Source: Eucommia ulmoides (taxonomy: Eukaryota > Streptophyta > Magnoliopsida > Garryales > Eucommiaceae). From it: DNA of 64,000 nucleotides. The stretch covers positions 251,501-315,500 of the forward strand of contig JAENRU010000488.1 in NCBI GenBank assembly GCA_016647705.1, read 5' to 3'. Under the pieces are notes generated by a model. It made no database searches, was not told the DNA's origin, and saw only the letters and a list, made by a program, of their open reading frames with translations. Made by a program: the position numbers and the translations under genes. This document shows, one piece after another, positions 1 through 9,481 of the stretch. Numbering within the stretch: position 1 is the stretch's first letter; each line of letters begins with the position of its first letter.

Positions 1-109
1 CAGAGAGGAAGACAAGCGCCCTCCAACCTATCTCTGAGTGAGGCTCAAATGCGGAGACGTGCAGCCCATCGCCCCACTTGAGGCGAAGACAAGCGCCCTC
101 TAGCATGTT

Positions 110-600
110 TCCAACAAGAGCATTTCGACCCCTTGAGTAGCATCCCGGCTCCTGGCGTCGTGAGTGATTCTCCTTTGCGGCATTCCGATACCCTGAGTTG
201 CGGATGATTCTCCAAATCAACATCTCAGCTCCCGATGTCGAGGATGATTCTCCTCAATGGCATTTCGACCCCCTAAGTTGCATCTAAGCTCCCGGCATCA
301 CGAGTGATTCTCCACGGTTGCATTCTGACCCCTTGAGTCGCATCCCGACTCTCGGCATCATGGATGATTCTCTATGGTTGCATTTCGACTCCCTAAGCCG
401 TGTCCCTACTCTCGGTGTCGTGGATGATTCTCCACGGCTGCATTCCGACCCCCTAAGTCACAGCCTGGATCCCAGCATCGCAAGTAATTCTCCACGGTTG
501 TATTCTGACCCCCTGAGTCGCGGTTGATCCTCTAAATTAACATCCCAACTCACGACGTCGTGAATGACTCTCCACAAGCCTCATCCCGACGCTCGACGTC
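110..600. repeat. Degenerate 60-bp tandem repeat
   Basis: The block GATTCTCCACGGTTGCATTC, followed by a GACCCCCTGAGTCGC-like segment and a CTCCCGGCATC-like segment, recurs with a spacing of about 60 bp (for example near 290, 350, 410 and 470) and with a wider spacing near 150 and 230. The units are diverged and GC-richer than their surroundings. A 69-codon reading frame at 318-527 merely reflects the periodicity. It may be the non-coding part of a decayed LTR retrotransposon, but no coding domain is visible. Confidence 0.75.
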
Positions 601-824
601 GAGGGTGACAACCAGACCCTCTCCGGAGGTTAATAGTCCGTACTCGGGGAAAGACCAAGGTCATCCACTAAGGACGGGGCATTGATCGGGTTTGAGGGCC
701 TGCAGCGAAGTACCTCTCCCCACCAGTCGACTATAAGTATGGCATTCTAAAGTGAAAAGTGCTCTTGCATAGACTAAATGGAAATAACATCAAAGGATTC
801 TTGAATGAGCCTAACTACGAAAAA
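601..824. other. Unassigned GC-richer relic
   Basis: This stretch continues the composition of the minisatellite on its left and ends where the R1 duplicated module begins. I see no gene. A phrase near 660 (AAGGTCATCCACT) recurs at 8425 in the Tat-like retrotransposon relic, so both may derive from one element family. Confidence 0.35.
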
Positions 825-884
825 CTCCATGATGATTAAGTATGATGAATTTATCAATTATTATAAATCAAAAAATTAAATTAA

Positions 885-985
885 ATTATCCCACAACATA
901 TGTGGAAGGGGTTGATGGTCATATTATAAGTGTGAGGGAAAATCTTATCTAATGAGCTAGCTTTTGCCTACAATGATATCAGAGC
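885..985 (+). mobile_element. Small LTR with tRNA-Met-like primer site
   Basis: A short LTR-like segment starting TTATCCCACA is followed at 974-985 by TGATATCAGAGC, one mismatch from the usual plant initiator-tRNA-Met primer site TGGTATCAGAGC. An inverted copy with the same site lies at 23461-23585. LTR-like length near 100 bp plus a primer site suggests a TRIM (terminal-repeat retrotransposon in miniature). The partner LTR was not found. Confidence 0.5.
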
Positions 986-1039
986 TTAGGTCACAACAAT
1001 TGGCCCAATAACCCCAAAGAGAGAGACTGGTCGAGGGTT

Positions 1040-1425
1040 CAGCCAGCCAAAAGACTTGGTGTGTGAGGGAGAGATTATCGGGTTTATTCCAAATTGAATG
1101 TGCACCTAGGCTCTGAGACACCTTGTGTTCCTCGGTGCACCTATAGCCTTTATCAGCTATAGACTATCCATCCTCAAGGCCAAGACCTATATAAGGAGAA
1201 GAGCTCATTTGCTCCAAATTATCTTTCAAATTCTCAACTCTTAGAGTTTAGCATCCTTGTATATTTACTCTCTAAAGATATAAAGAGATTATTTCTTTAA
1301 TTCTTTCCCTCTTTATTAAAGTCTTCTCAAACGATAGAGTTGGTTAGGGTTACTAAGTGCTTCCAACAGGGTGGAATAACGCTAAGGATGCACGGCTTCT
1401 TAAGGAAAGGTTAACACTAAGATTT
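1040..1425 (+). mobile_element. LTR-like relic with TATA box
   Basis: This segment carries a TATA-like CTATATAAGGAGAAGAGCTC near 1188 followed by a CT-rich leader. It recurs inverted at 23030-23400 and 32560-32900. Repetition plus an internal promoter-like block fits an LTR relic, but no TG/CA ends or target duplication were resolved. Confidence 0.4.
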
Positions 1426-1426
1426 A

Positions 1427-1790
1427 TCAAATTGCAGATTTGGTCCTTCAAGTTTCACATATGTTTTAGTCTTGCAAAATAAAATTTGACGTTAATGATT
1501 TTGAACAAAAAATAAGTTGTACTCAACACGTAGCCCTCTAAATTTAAGACGTTTTCCCTTAAATTTTCTTTCAAAAGGTTTAGTAAAATAATGAAATGTT
1601 AAAAATATCCCCATTCGAAGGCCACGTGCTGAGCACAACTCATTATCTGTCCAAAATCATTAACAACGTTTTTAATTTTGCGAGATTGAAACAGATAGTG
1701 GAACTTAAGCGATCAAATGTGCAATTTGACAAATCTCAGGATTCATAAAGACACCAACCACGTATTTTTAGGGACCAAAAGTGTAAGTTT
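1427..1790. mobile_element. Fold-back element, family FB2
   Basis: The two ends are inverted relative to each other: a GATTTGGTCCTTCAAGTTTC-like block on the left answers a GGAACTTAAGCGATCAAATG-like block on the right, with CACGTGCTGAGCACAAC inside. Relatives lie at 22640-23015, 32100-32535, 33395-34395 and 58268-58690. Long imperfect terminal inverted repeats without coding capacity fit a MITE/fold-back class. The superfamily is unknown. Confidence 0.6.
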
Positions 1791-2345
1791 CCGAAATGTT
1801 ATATATCCAGGAGTGATGAATCTGGCAGAGATTGCTTTTTTTAAAAAGACAACAACAGCAGTTGGCAGCTTATGAAGGTAATTTAGCTGCATCATTGTTG
1901 TAAATTCTTCAAAGGCCATTTTTTTTTGGCCAATCATAGTTTATTTATTTATTTATTTTTATTCTTTTATGGGTTTAATGTAAATGGAGTTGTATGTGAC
2001 TTGCAGGTGTCCCTTAGATTATGTTGGACATCAGTATCAAAGCAGAGATCTTTTCCGAGACCTTTGGTGCCTCTCTACTTCCTTTTTTTTTTTTTTTTTT
2101 TAACTCAGTGAATGCATATCTTGATTATGATCAAAAGAATATGGGTTTTCTACACTTTGGACCCCTGAAATTTGACCGTCATCTCACTTTGGTCCCTGTA
2201 ACTTCAATTTGAACACATAAAACCTAAAATTTCCTAATCATCCCGCTTCAGTCCGAATCATTAATCTTGTTCTTTTTTTACCAGCTAAAGGTCACAATGG
2301 TCAAAAGTGAGATAGTAGTTAAAGAGTAAAAAACCCAAAGAATAT

Positions 2346-2453
2346 TGTTGAATCCCACATCATTTATGTTACTCGATCCTAGCCTAGGACAATCTCTCTT
2401 TAAAGGCGTCTTTTGAGAGTGATTTAGGCCTATTGCATTTATACGTGGTATTA
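2346..2453 (+). mobile_element. Small LTR with primer site (TRIM-like)
   Basis: It begins TGTTGAATCCCACATC and ends just before TGGTATTA (2446-2453), a degenerate tRNA-Met primer site. The same unit is at 9374-9481 in R2, inverted at 21993-22103 in R3, and inverted at 31431-31559 in R4, where the site is the perfect TGGTATCAGAGCC. Conservation of both LTR start and primer site in the copies supports a TRIM family. Confidence 0.55.
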
Positions 2454-3130
2454 AAGCCAATTCTCTTGAAATATATAAGATTTTGAAAAAATCCTACAAA
2501 TAATATAAAAGGAATAGTAGAAAAAAATAACCGAACAGTCTTTTTTTCTAGGAAGCCAATTCATTTGTGACCTTACAGATCCACTTTTTTTCCTAATCAA
2601 AGATCAACCCGGACCCTAGCTCTGTGTTTTCACATCGAGAATCATTTGCGGATGGAGAGCTATCAAGGGAGCTTCCTACTTTCCAAACAGGCCAAGCATG
2701 CTAAGAAGATGATGGGAATATTTGATCTATGTCTAAATCTTGAACTCTCTCAAAATCTCCCTGAATTCAAAAATCCATAATTTGAAAAGAAATCCTGGCA
2801 TAGTAAGTTTCCCCCCTCCTCAACAAAAATGCATCGGAGAATACTTTTATTTTAATAATAATTTATAGAAATAGAATTCAAATGGAACTTTATATTATCT
2901 ATGTTATATTCTATAACATAATAATATGATAATACTTGATTTCTGATAACTTTATGGAAATAGAAATAGAATTCAATAGATGTTTATATTATATATGTTA
3001 TATTCTATAACATAATAATATGATAATACTTTATCTCTGTCAATCTCTAATTATTTCATTTGAATATCTATATTCTTCAATGAAATTTGAATAAATGAAT
3101 AATTCATTTATCCTAAATTTTTTATTTCAA

Positions 3131-3500
3131 TCAACAATAACAATTAAGCATTTGTCCTACAGTTAAGTGGGGTCAGTTATATGAATCTGTTTACGTCATA
3201 GTGATCAATCAAGGGCTATTCCCTCAGTTAAGTTTAATGTCATCAAATCAATTTTGATAGTCTCGTTCTAAGTCTTCTTAGGCCAATATGTCCCTCTATT
3301 AGCACCTCGCACTTGAACTAAATCGCATTTTCTCACTTTTGCTTTTATGGATTTTTTATGCACGGTTCCAAACCATTGTAAAAGATTTTCTCTCATCTTG
3401 TTTTCTATGGGTCCCATATTCTTAAATTCTTTCAAATTGTTTGATTCTTAATTTCATCCATTCTTGTCTTTTTACTCATCCACCGTAGTACTCTCATATA
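3131..3500 (-). mobile_element. RTE-type LINE 3' fragment
   Basis: Read on the minus strand, this encodes the broken C-terminal tail of a plant RTE-clade LINE and ends in a TTG-rich tail (CAACAATAAC on the plus strand near 3131). Equivalent fragments are at 21018-21320, 31006-31360, 33770-34133 and at the end of the longer LINE in the glyoxalase intron (37844-42330). It is truncated and non-functional. Confidence 0.7.
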
Positions 3501-3926
3501 AGATGTCAAATAAATAAATAAATTAAAAAAAAAAAAAAAAGAACAATGGACACCATATGTAAAAAATTTATGCTAAATTACTAACAAAGTAAAACAATGA
3601 AAACTATAATGGAATGTAAAGAAGCAAAGTTGCAAGTTCAACTATCACCACAAATATCTATTTAATTACCCGATAAGAAGATAAGGGAAGACGAAGACTT
3701 TTGATTATATTTTAGAGTTATTTTCTAATAGTAGCTTGAGTTAGGGACCATTGAACTGGCAAGCAAGAAATCCTCAACGGGTCAATTGTAGAATTGAAAT
3801 TGGCATTTAAAAAGCTTGTGAGAAGAGAAAAAAGTGTTGATGTGGCACCTCAAAATCCTGATTTTTATAACTTTTTGCTGGAGAATAATTTTTAACTTTT
3901 GAGGAAGGATGAAGGAAGGAGATTTC

Positions 3927-4348
3927 GGCCACGTTTGGTTGTTGTTGGAGAGTAATTTTTAACTGTTGAGGAAGGATGGAGGAAGGAGATTTCGGCCACG
4001 TTTAGTTGTTGTTTCTGTTCCCTAAATTTTGGGAATAATTTAGGAATATATCATGAATTCTTTAAGAACCTGAGAAACACAAAAAGAAAATGTTGATTTC
4101 TTTTCACTCCCACAAAATTCTTCTTACCACCGCCCTACCGGCCACCATACATTGAAGAAATAAGAACATATTTTGCAACCAAACGTGTTCTTGTTTCTGT
4201 TCTCATAAATTAAAAGATAAAATTTCAGAATAATGGTCGTTACCGAACATGTATCTATTCTCGAGATATTCCAAAACGGAAACAAAATTCTCGTCCTAGT
4301 TTATTGAAAGTAGAAACAGAAAAGCAGGAACACTAACCAAACGCCACC
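3927..4348. mobile_element. MITE with GTTTGGTT / AACCAAAC ends
   Basis: The left end reads CACGTTTGGTTGTTGTT and the right end ACACTAACCAAACGCCACC, so the ends are inverted. The interior is non-coding. Relatives sit at 9860-10290, about 15525-16030, 20220-20620, 24955-25480 and 30280-30710. A 64-bp part of the left end (about 3927-3990 and 3991-4030) is locally duplicated. Confidence 0.6.
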
Positions 4349-4614
4349 TTCATAACTCAATTTACCTTCACAACTCAATTTCCTCTGATAGTCTTGTATG
4401 GGCCCCTGCTTATAGTGACCCGTTGTTGTTTACTTCTGGGAAAAACCAAAAGAACACCAGGTTTGACAAGGTGAGGTGACTGGATTGGGTGTTTAAAATT
4501 CATCAAAGACCTAGTTTTTATCTCACTTAAGATGACAGTATTCATATGATCCTCACACTTTGTTGCTTATTTGACAAAGAAGTTGAAGATAGAGTTTCCA
4601 TATGTCCTTAGATT

Positions 4615-5560
4615 ATTCTAAGGGGTTCTTACACTTTGAACCCCTGAGGTTTGACCGAAATCTCACTTTGATCTGTATTGTTTCAATCTGAACATAGAGG
4701 TTTTGACACTTTCCACTCCTAAAGTTTGACCATTATTTCATTTTGGTCTTTGTAGTGAAGGAGGTTGGAATTGCCCAAAAAAATCTTAAGAAATAGTCAG
4801 ATGCATGATAGGTGACTGTTTTTCATCCAAAATTGTAATGGAAATAATGACTTGGACTATAGTCGTATGATTAAGAGAAGCTTTATGGTATTATGACCAA
4901 AGTAAGATTTTGGTCGAACTTCAGGTACAAAGTGTAAATCCCTCCTGAACATATAACAACTTAAAGTTTGCTAATCATCACTCTACAATTCAAGTGATTA
5001 TCCTCATTTCAATTTTGGACATAAAATAGTCATCTGACGTCCCTTTTTCTTCCTTCCCAAATACTCAAAAGTCAGAATTAATAATTTATTACTGATACCT
5101 TTTTCTGGGTTCCTTTGTTGGGTTCCTTTGTCTCCCTTTTCTCTTATGTAACAACCAAAACTCGTAGAATGAATAGATAAGAGAACCCTATGGATAAAGT
5201 GATAAGAAATCCATAAAAGAGTCACACCACAACGACCGAATTGATCATACATAAGGATAATCGATTACTGAGTACAAACGATTTTAAAGGTAAGCTATCA
5301 CTCTAAAGCTAATAATTTTATAGGAAATTTGTAGAGTGAAAGAAAGAGGTCGGAAATGCCCATAAATTCCCCTTAAAAATAGTTGGTTGCATGACAATTG
5401 ACTATTTGTCCTTCAAAATTATATTGGAGTTACTGATTTGAACTGAAATGGGATGATTATGGAACTGCAGGGTGGTGTCATGTGTTTAAATTGCAACTAT
5501 GAGGACCAAAGTGAAATAACGGTCAAATTTCAGGGGTGCAAAGCGTCCAAACCCCAATGA
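4615..5560. mobile_element. Fold-back element cluster, family FB1
   Basis: Two overlapping inverted-end elements share the blocks CACTTTGAACCCCTGAGGTT, ATCTCACTTTGATC and CAATCTGAACATA and their reverse complements. The family is found all over the window (for example 10540-11490, 16787-17715, 26226-27160, 35797-36330, 51588-52036). It has long (about 150-200 bp) imperfect terminal inverted repeats and no protein. Confidence 0.65.
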
Positions 5561-5965
5561 TTTATTTTATTTTATTTTTAAATGGTTGCCATATTTTGGT
5601 TTCTGTTTCCAAATTTCTAGGAACAGAGTTTTAATGAAGTTGCTTGAGTTTTAATTGTCAAAGTGGCGGTACTGGGCCACTCTTAAACCCAAAAGCTAGC
5701 TAATGAGGCGTGACTTTCTCTTACACTTATAACCTGACTACCGGTCTTTTCCACATTCGTTGTAGGATAAATCTAATAAAATCTTATAGAAATTCCAATT
5801 TTTATATATAATATGCTATTTTTTATTTTATTTTACAATAATAGCCACATATAAATATAATTCTGTCGTTAAAATTACAACCACAAAATGAAAGAATAAA
5901 ATAAAACGAAAATCACAGTACTTAAAAATGGTTGATGCTCTTGAAAGAAGAATGCCTGTAAAATC

Positions 5966-6184
5966 TCATATCCGGGAAAATTGTGATCCCATGGGGAAAT
6001 ATGACATTGGAATTGGGGGCTTACTACTACTACTACTATTCTTCTTACTCTTGCTCTTTGATTTTTCGTTATGACCTTTTTGCCCCTTTATTTCTTCATT
6101 TTTACAGCTAACTTCTTCTCCTCCACATGAAACCCTAGGGGAATCCGAAAAGCAACCAAAGAAGCTGGAGAAGAAAGAAGGCAT
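5966..6184 (-). CDS. Small Lys/Ser-rich protein, type II copy in R1
   Basis: An intronless gene of 72 residues that I cannot assign to a named family. Visible parts are an N-terminal hydrophobic/aromatic block with FFGCFSDSPRVSCGGEE (residues 8-24), a Lys/Ser-rich middle with KSKSKSKK (41-48) and a Ser run, then PPIPMSYFP and the end GSQFSRI. There is no signal peptide or membrane helix. The C-terminal SRI resembles a weak type-1 peroxisomal targeting signal; the sister genes end in SRL. The ATG at 6184 aligns with the start codons of all copies, and a TATA box lies about 105 bp upstream (6289-6296). Residue 2 is Pro here and Ala in most copies. The upstream region has been replaced by a repeat (breakpoint near 6320), so expression may differ. 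It being a real gene is inferred from conservation of the frame in five copies. Confidence 0.6.
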   Translation of the reverse strand: MPSFFSSFFGCFSDSPRVSCGGEEVSCKNEEIKGQKGHNEKSKSKSKKNSSSSSKPPIPMSYFPMGSQFSRI

Positions 6185-6288
6185 TACTAGACTGATCAGA
6201 AAGCTTTTGGCTATGGAGGAAGAAGGTATGAAAAATAGCCTTTTTTTTGTGTGTGTGTGTGATGCAAAATTTATTGCAGAATGCCTTC

Positions 6289-6296
6289 TATTTATA
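6289..6296 (-). promoter_or_regulatory. TATA box of R1 small gene
   Basis: TATAAATA on the minus strand, about 105 bp before the start codon. The same box, at a similar distance, precedes each of the other intact copies. Only about 24 bp further upstream the homology to the other copies ends. Confidence 0.6.
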
Positions 6297-6320
6297 GACA
6301 GAGATAAGCATGTTTTATCA

Positions 6321-8160
6321 AGGGAAAAATACCGAAAGAACCCAAAAATACTATCAAATTACCGGTTAAACCCACTAATTAGATAATAAACCAAGAAATC
6401 CCAAGTTACATATTATTTGCACAACGCAGTTCCAAAAATCTGATTTGTACACTTTCTATTGATAGATTTGCCCTTGCAGTCTATGCGGTAATAATGTTTC
6501 CTTAATAAGGATTGAGAGTTTTCATATTCAACAAAATCATTTTATTAAAATGAAAATAACTATTATTGTATATATTTTTTTTACAATTTAATTATATATT
6601 GAGATTCGTCTAAATAAGATCTTCAAAACAATATGCAATTCACTATTTTTTTTCATTAATTTTCAGCTTTCACATTCATGTTATATGTAACATAATATTT
6701 TCAGAATTTTTGAATGTTACATATAACAGGATGTAGTTATCAACTTTTTTGGGGGGATTGATATTGGGTTGGTTTTAATGTAACATGCAACATTGATGTT
6801 ACATGTAATATTAATGATACGAATTTCATCATAATTTTTTTAATGTTACATGTAACATTCGTGTGTATCATGTTAAATATGTCTAAAAAATGTGAATTTC
6901 AAACACTTGGGAATTTCAAGCACGTCAATGTTGCATGTAACATTAAAATCAACCTAATATCAAACCCCCCCAAAAGAAATTGGTACCTACACCTTATTAC
7001 AAGTAATATTAAAAAATTCAGGAAATATTATGTTACATGTAACATGAATGTGAAAATTAAAACTAGTTAATCACATTTTTTGAACATATTTAACACGATA
7101 CACACGAATGTTACATGTAACATTAAAAAAGGTTATGTTGCATTTCGTATCATTAATGTTGATGTTACATGTAACATCAATGTTGCATGTAACATTAAAA
7201 TCAACTCAAAATCAAATCCTCCCAAAAAAAAGTGGTAACTACACTTTGTTACATGTAAATATTCAAAAATTCTAAAAATATCATGTTACATGTAGTATGA
7301 ATGTGAAAACTGAAATTAGTTAATCACATTTTTTTAACATATTTAACATGATACACCCAAATGTTACATGTAACATTCAAAAAGGTTATGATGAATTTCG
7401 TATAATTAATGTTACATGTAACATCAATGTTGCATGTAACATTAAAACCAACCCAAACATAAAACTCCCCAAAAGAAGTTGATAACTACACCTTATTACA
7501 TGTAACATTCAAAATTCTGAAAATATCATGTTACTTGTAACATGAATGTGAAAATTGAAACTAATGAAAAAAAATAGTGAATTGGATATTATTTTAAAGA
7601 TTTTGTTTAGACGAATCTGAATATGTAATTAAATTGTAAAAAAAAATGTGTACAATAATAATTATTTTTATTTTAATAAAATGATTTTGTTAAATATGAA
7701 AACTCTCATTCCTTATTAAAGAAATTTTATTGCTGTATATATTGAAAATAACATGTTACATATAATATGAATGTAAAAACTGAAACTAGTTAATCACATT
7801 TTTTAGACATATTTAACATGATACACGCGAATGTTACATGTAACATTCAAAAAAGTTATGATGAATTTCGTATCATTAATGTTACATGTAGCATCAATGT
7901 TGCATATTACATTAAAACCAACCCAATATCAATCATTCCCCAAAAAAGTTAATAACTACATCTTGTTATATGTAACATTCAAAAATTATGAAAATATCAT
8001 GTTACATGTCACATGAATGTGAAAGTTGAAAACTAATGAAAAAAAATAGTAAATTGCATATTGTTTTGAAGATCTTGTTTAGACGAATTTAAATATATAA
8101 TTAAATTGTAAAAAAAATATGTATAATAATAGTTATTTTCATTTTAATAAAATGATTAGG
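6321..8160. mobile_element. Palindrome-rich element with inverted arms
   Basis: An AT-rich element inserted at, or bringing a breakpoint to, the R1 boundary. An arm at about 6480-6700 is repeated inverted at 7510-7735 and again at 7985-8158, where it stops abruptly against unrelated sequence. Between the arms the perfect palindrome TGTTACATGTAACA occurs at least seven times (near 6842, 7030, 7107, 7162, 7360, 7409, 7829) with several imperfect copies. A sub-unit starting TTAGTTAATCACATTTTTT recurs at 7063, 7318 and 7788. No protein is encoded; short frames here are by-products of the repeats. Confidence 0.75.
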
Positions 8161-8705
8161 GGAAAGGACCCGCATGTCGTCTAACTGGACCATACTCGAG
8201 GTATATACCAGTTTTACGCAACAATAGTTTGGCGTCGTCTGTGGAAACCGTGCAAAAAGCCTTCCCTTGATCATTACTCTCTACTCAGCTGAGCTTGGAT
8301 GATCATAAGGTCTGGTCGCACAAACAGACCCAAAATAGAAGAAAGAGAAGATATGTCAAGAACTCCATGAGCACACCCTCCAGCTCCCACCAACGAGTAT
8401 AATTGCCCCTCAAAGACAAGACAAGGTCATCCACTCTACCACCTGGGGCAGCGAGACAGACCTAGAGAGCTTTGGAGGCGTCTCGGATTGATCTCATTGA
8501 GCAACAAATGGTCAAGTTCAAGTCGTGTATGCAGCTTTTCCTCACGCGCCTACCGTTGACCCTCGTCCAGGGGGATTAGCTCTCCTGACCGTAGGGCCTA
8601 AAGAGTGACCCCAAGATCACGACGCTCATGTGGAATCTTTGAAAAGTTGCAATTCCGGGGACCGCCCTTCACCTCACGACCACGAGTCTGCAGGACTAAA
8701 GAGGG
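8161..8705 (+). mobile_element. Ty3/gypsy (Tat-like) fragment with primer site
   Basis: The motif TTTGGCGTCGTCTGTGGAAA (from 8229) closely resembles the TTTGGCGCCGTCTGTGGGAA-type primer region known from plant Tat-lineage Ty3/gypsy elements. It is followed by a GC-richer leader/gag-start-like stretch with no intact frame. Both ends are abrupt: the palindromic element on the left and R2 on the right. It is a relic, and assignment to the lineage rests on this one motif. Confidence 0.55.
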
Positions 8706-9373
8706 CCCCCCTCGGCTACATCATTAACAACGTTTTCAATTTTGCGGGATTAAAACAGATGGTGGAACTTAGGCGATCAAATGTGCAATTTGACAAATCC
8801 CTGTCCACAAAGACACCAACCACGTATTTTTAGGGACCGAAAGTGTAATTTTCCGAAATGTTATCTATCCAGGAGTGATGAATCTGGCAGAGATTGCTTT
8901 TTTTAAGAAGACAACAATAGCAGTTGGCAGCTTATGAAGGTAACTTAGCTGCATCGTTGTTGTAAATTCTTCAAAGGCCATTTTTTTTTGGCCAATCATA
9001 GTTTATTTATTTATTTATTTATTTTTATTCTTTTCTGGGTTTAATGTCCCTTAGATTATGTTGGACATCAGTATCAAAGCAGAGATATTTTCCGAGACCT
9101 TTGGTGCCTCTTTTTTTTTTTTCCTTCCTCTCTCAGTGAATGCATATCTTGATTATGATCAAAAGAATATGGGTTCTCTACACTTTGGACCCCTGAAATT
9201 TGACCGTCATCTCACTTTGGTCCCTGTAACTTCAATTTGAACACATAAAACCTGAAATTTCCTAATCATCCCGCTTCAGTCCGAATCATTAATCCTGTTC
9301 TTTTTTTACCAGCTAAAGGTCACAATGGTCAAAAGTGAGATAGTAGTTAAAGTGTAAAAAACCCAAAGAATAT

Positions 9374-9481
9374 TGTTGAATCCCACATCATTTATTTTAC
9401 TCGATCCTAGCCTAGGACAATCTCTCTTTAAAGGCGTTTTTTGAGAGTGATTTAGGCCTATTGCATTTATACGTGGTATTA
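9374..9481 (+). mobile_element. TRIM-like small LTR, R2 copy
   Basis: Direct copy of the unit at 2346-2453, starting TGTTGAATCCCACATC and followed by TGGTATTA at 9474-9481. Confidence 0.5.

Larger units (their letters stand above)
825..6320 (-). repeat. Duplicated module R1
   Basis: This block is matched as a reverse complement by 17870-23640 (R3) and, with more divergence, by 27310-32950 (R4). Its right two-thirds is matched in the same orientation by 8706-12470 (R2). The left limit is the last base pairable with 23640. The right limit is where pairing with R2 and R3 stops, just past the TGTTTTATCA at 6308-6320. It contains one small intronless gene (5966-6184, minus strand) and a fixed order of small transposable elements. 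Identity was judged by eye and looks high enough to follow through nearly the whole length, with indels. Confidence 0.8.

Noticed and set aside
1743..1937. Frame containing FEEFTTMMQLNYLHKLP, repeated in several modules
   Set aside because: It recurs at about 8870, 22560, 31990 and 33260 only because the surrounding repeat is duplicated. The copies differ by stops and indels without frame preservation.
6321..8160. CRISPR-like array of regularly spaced repeats
   Set aside because: The repeats are palindromes with irregular spacing inside a plant transposon-like element. There are no uniform spacers and the genome is eukaryotic.
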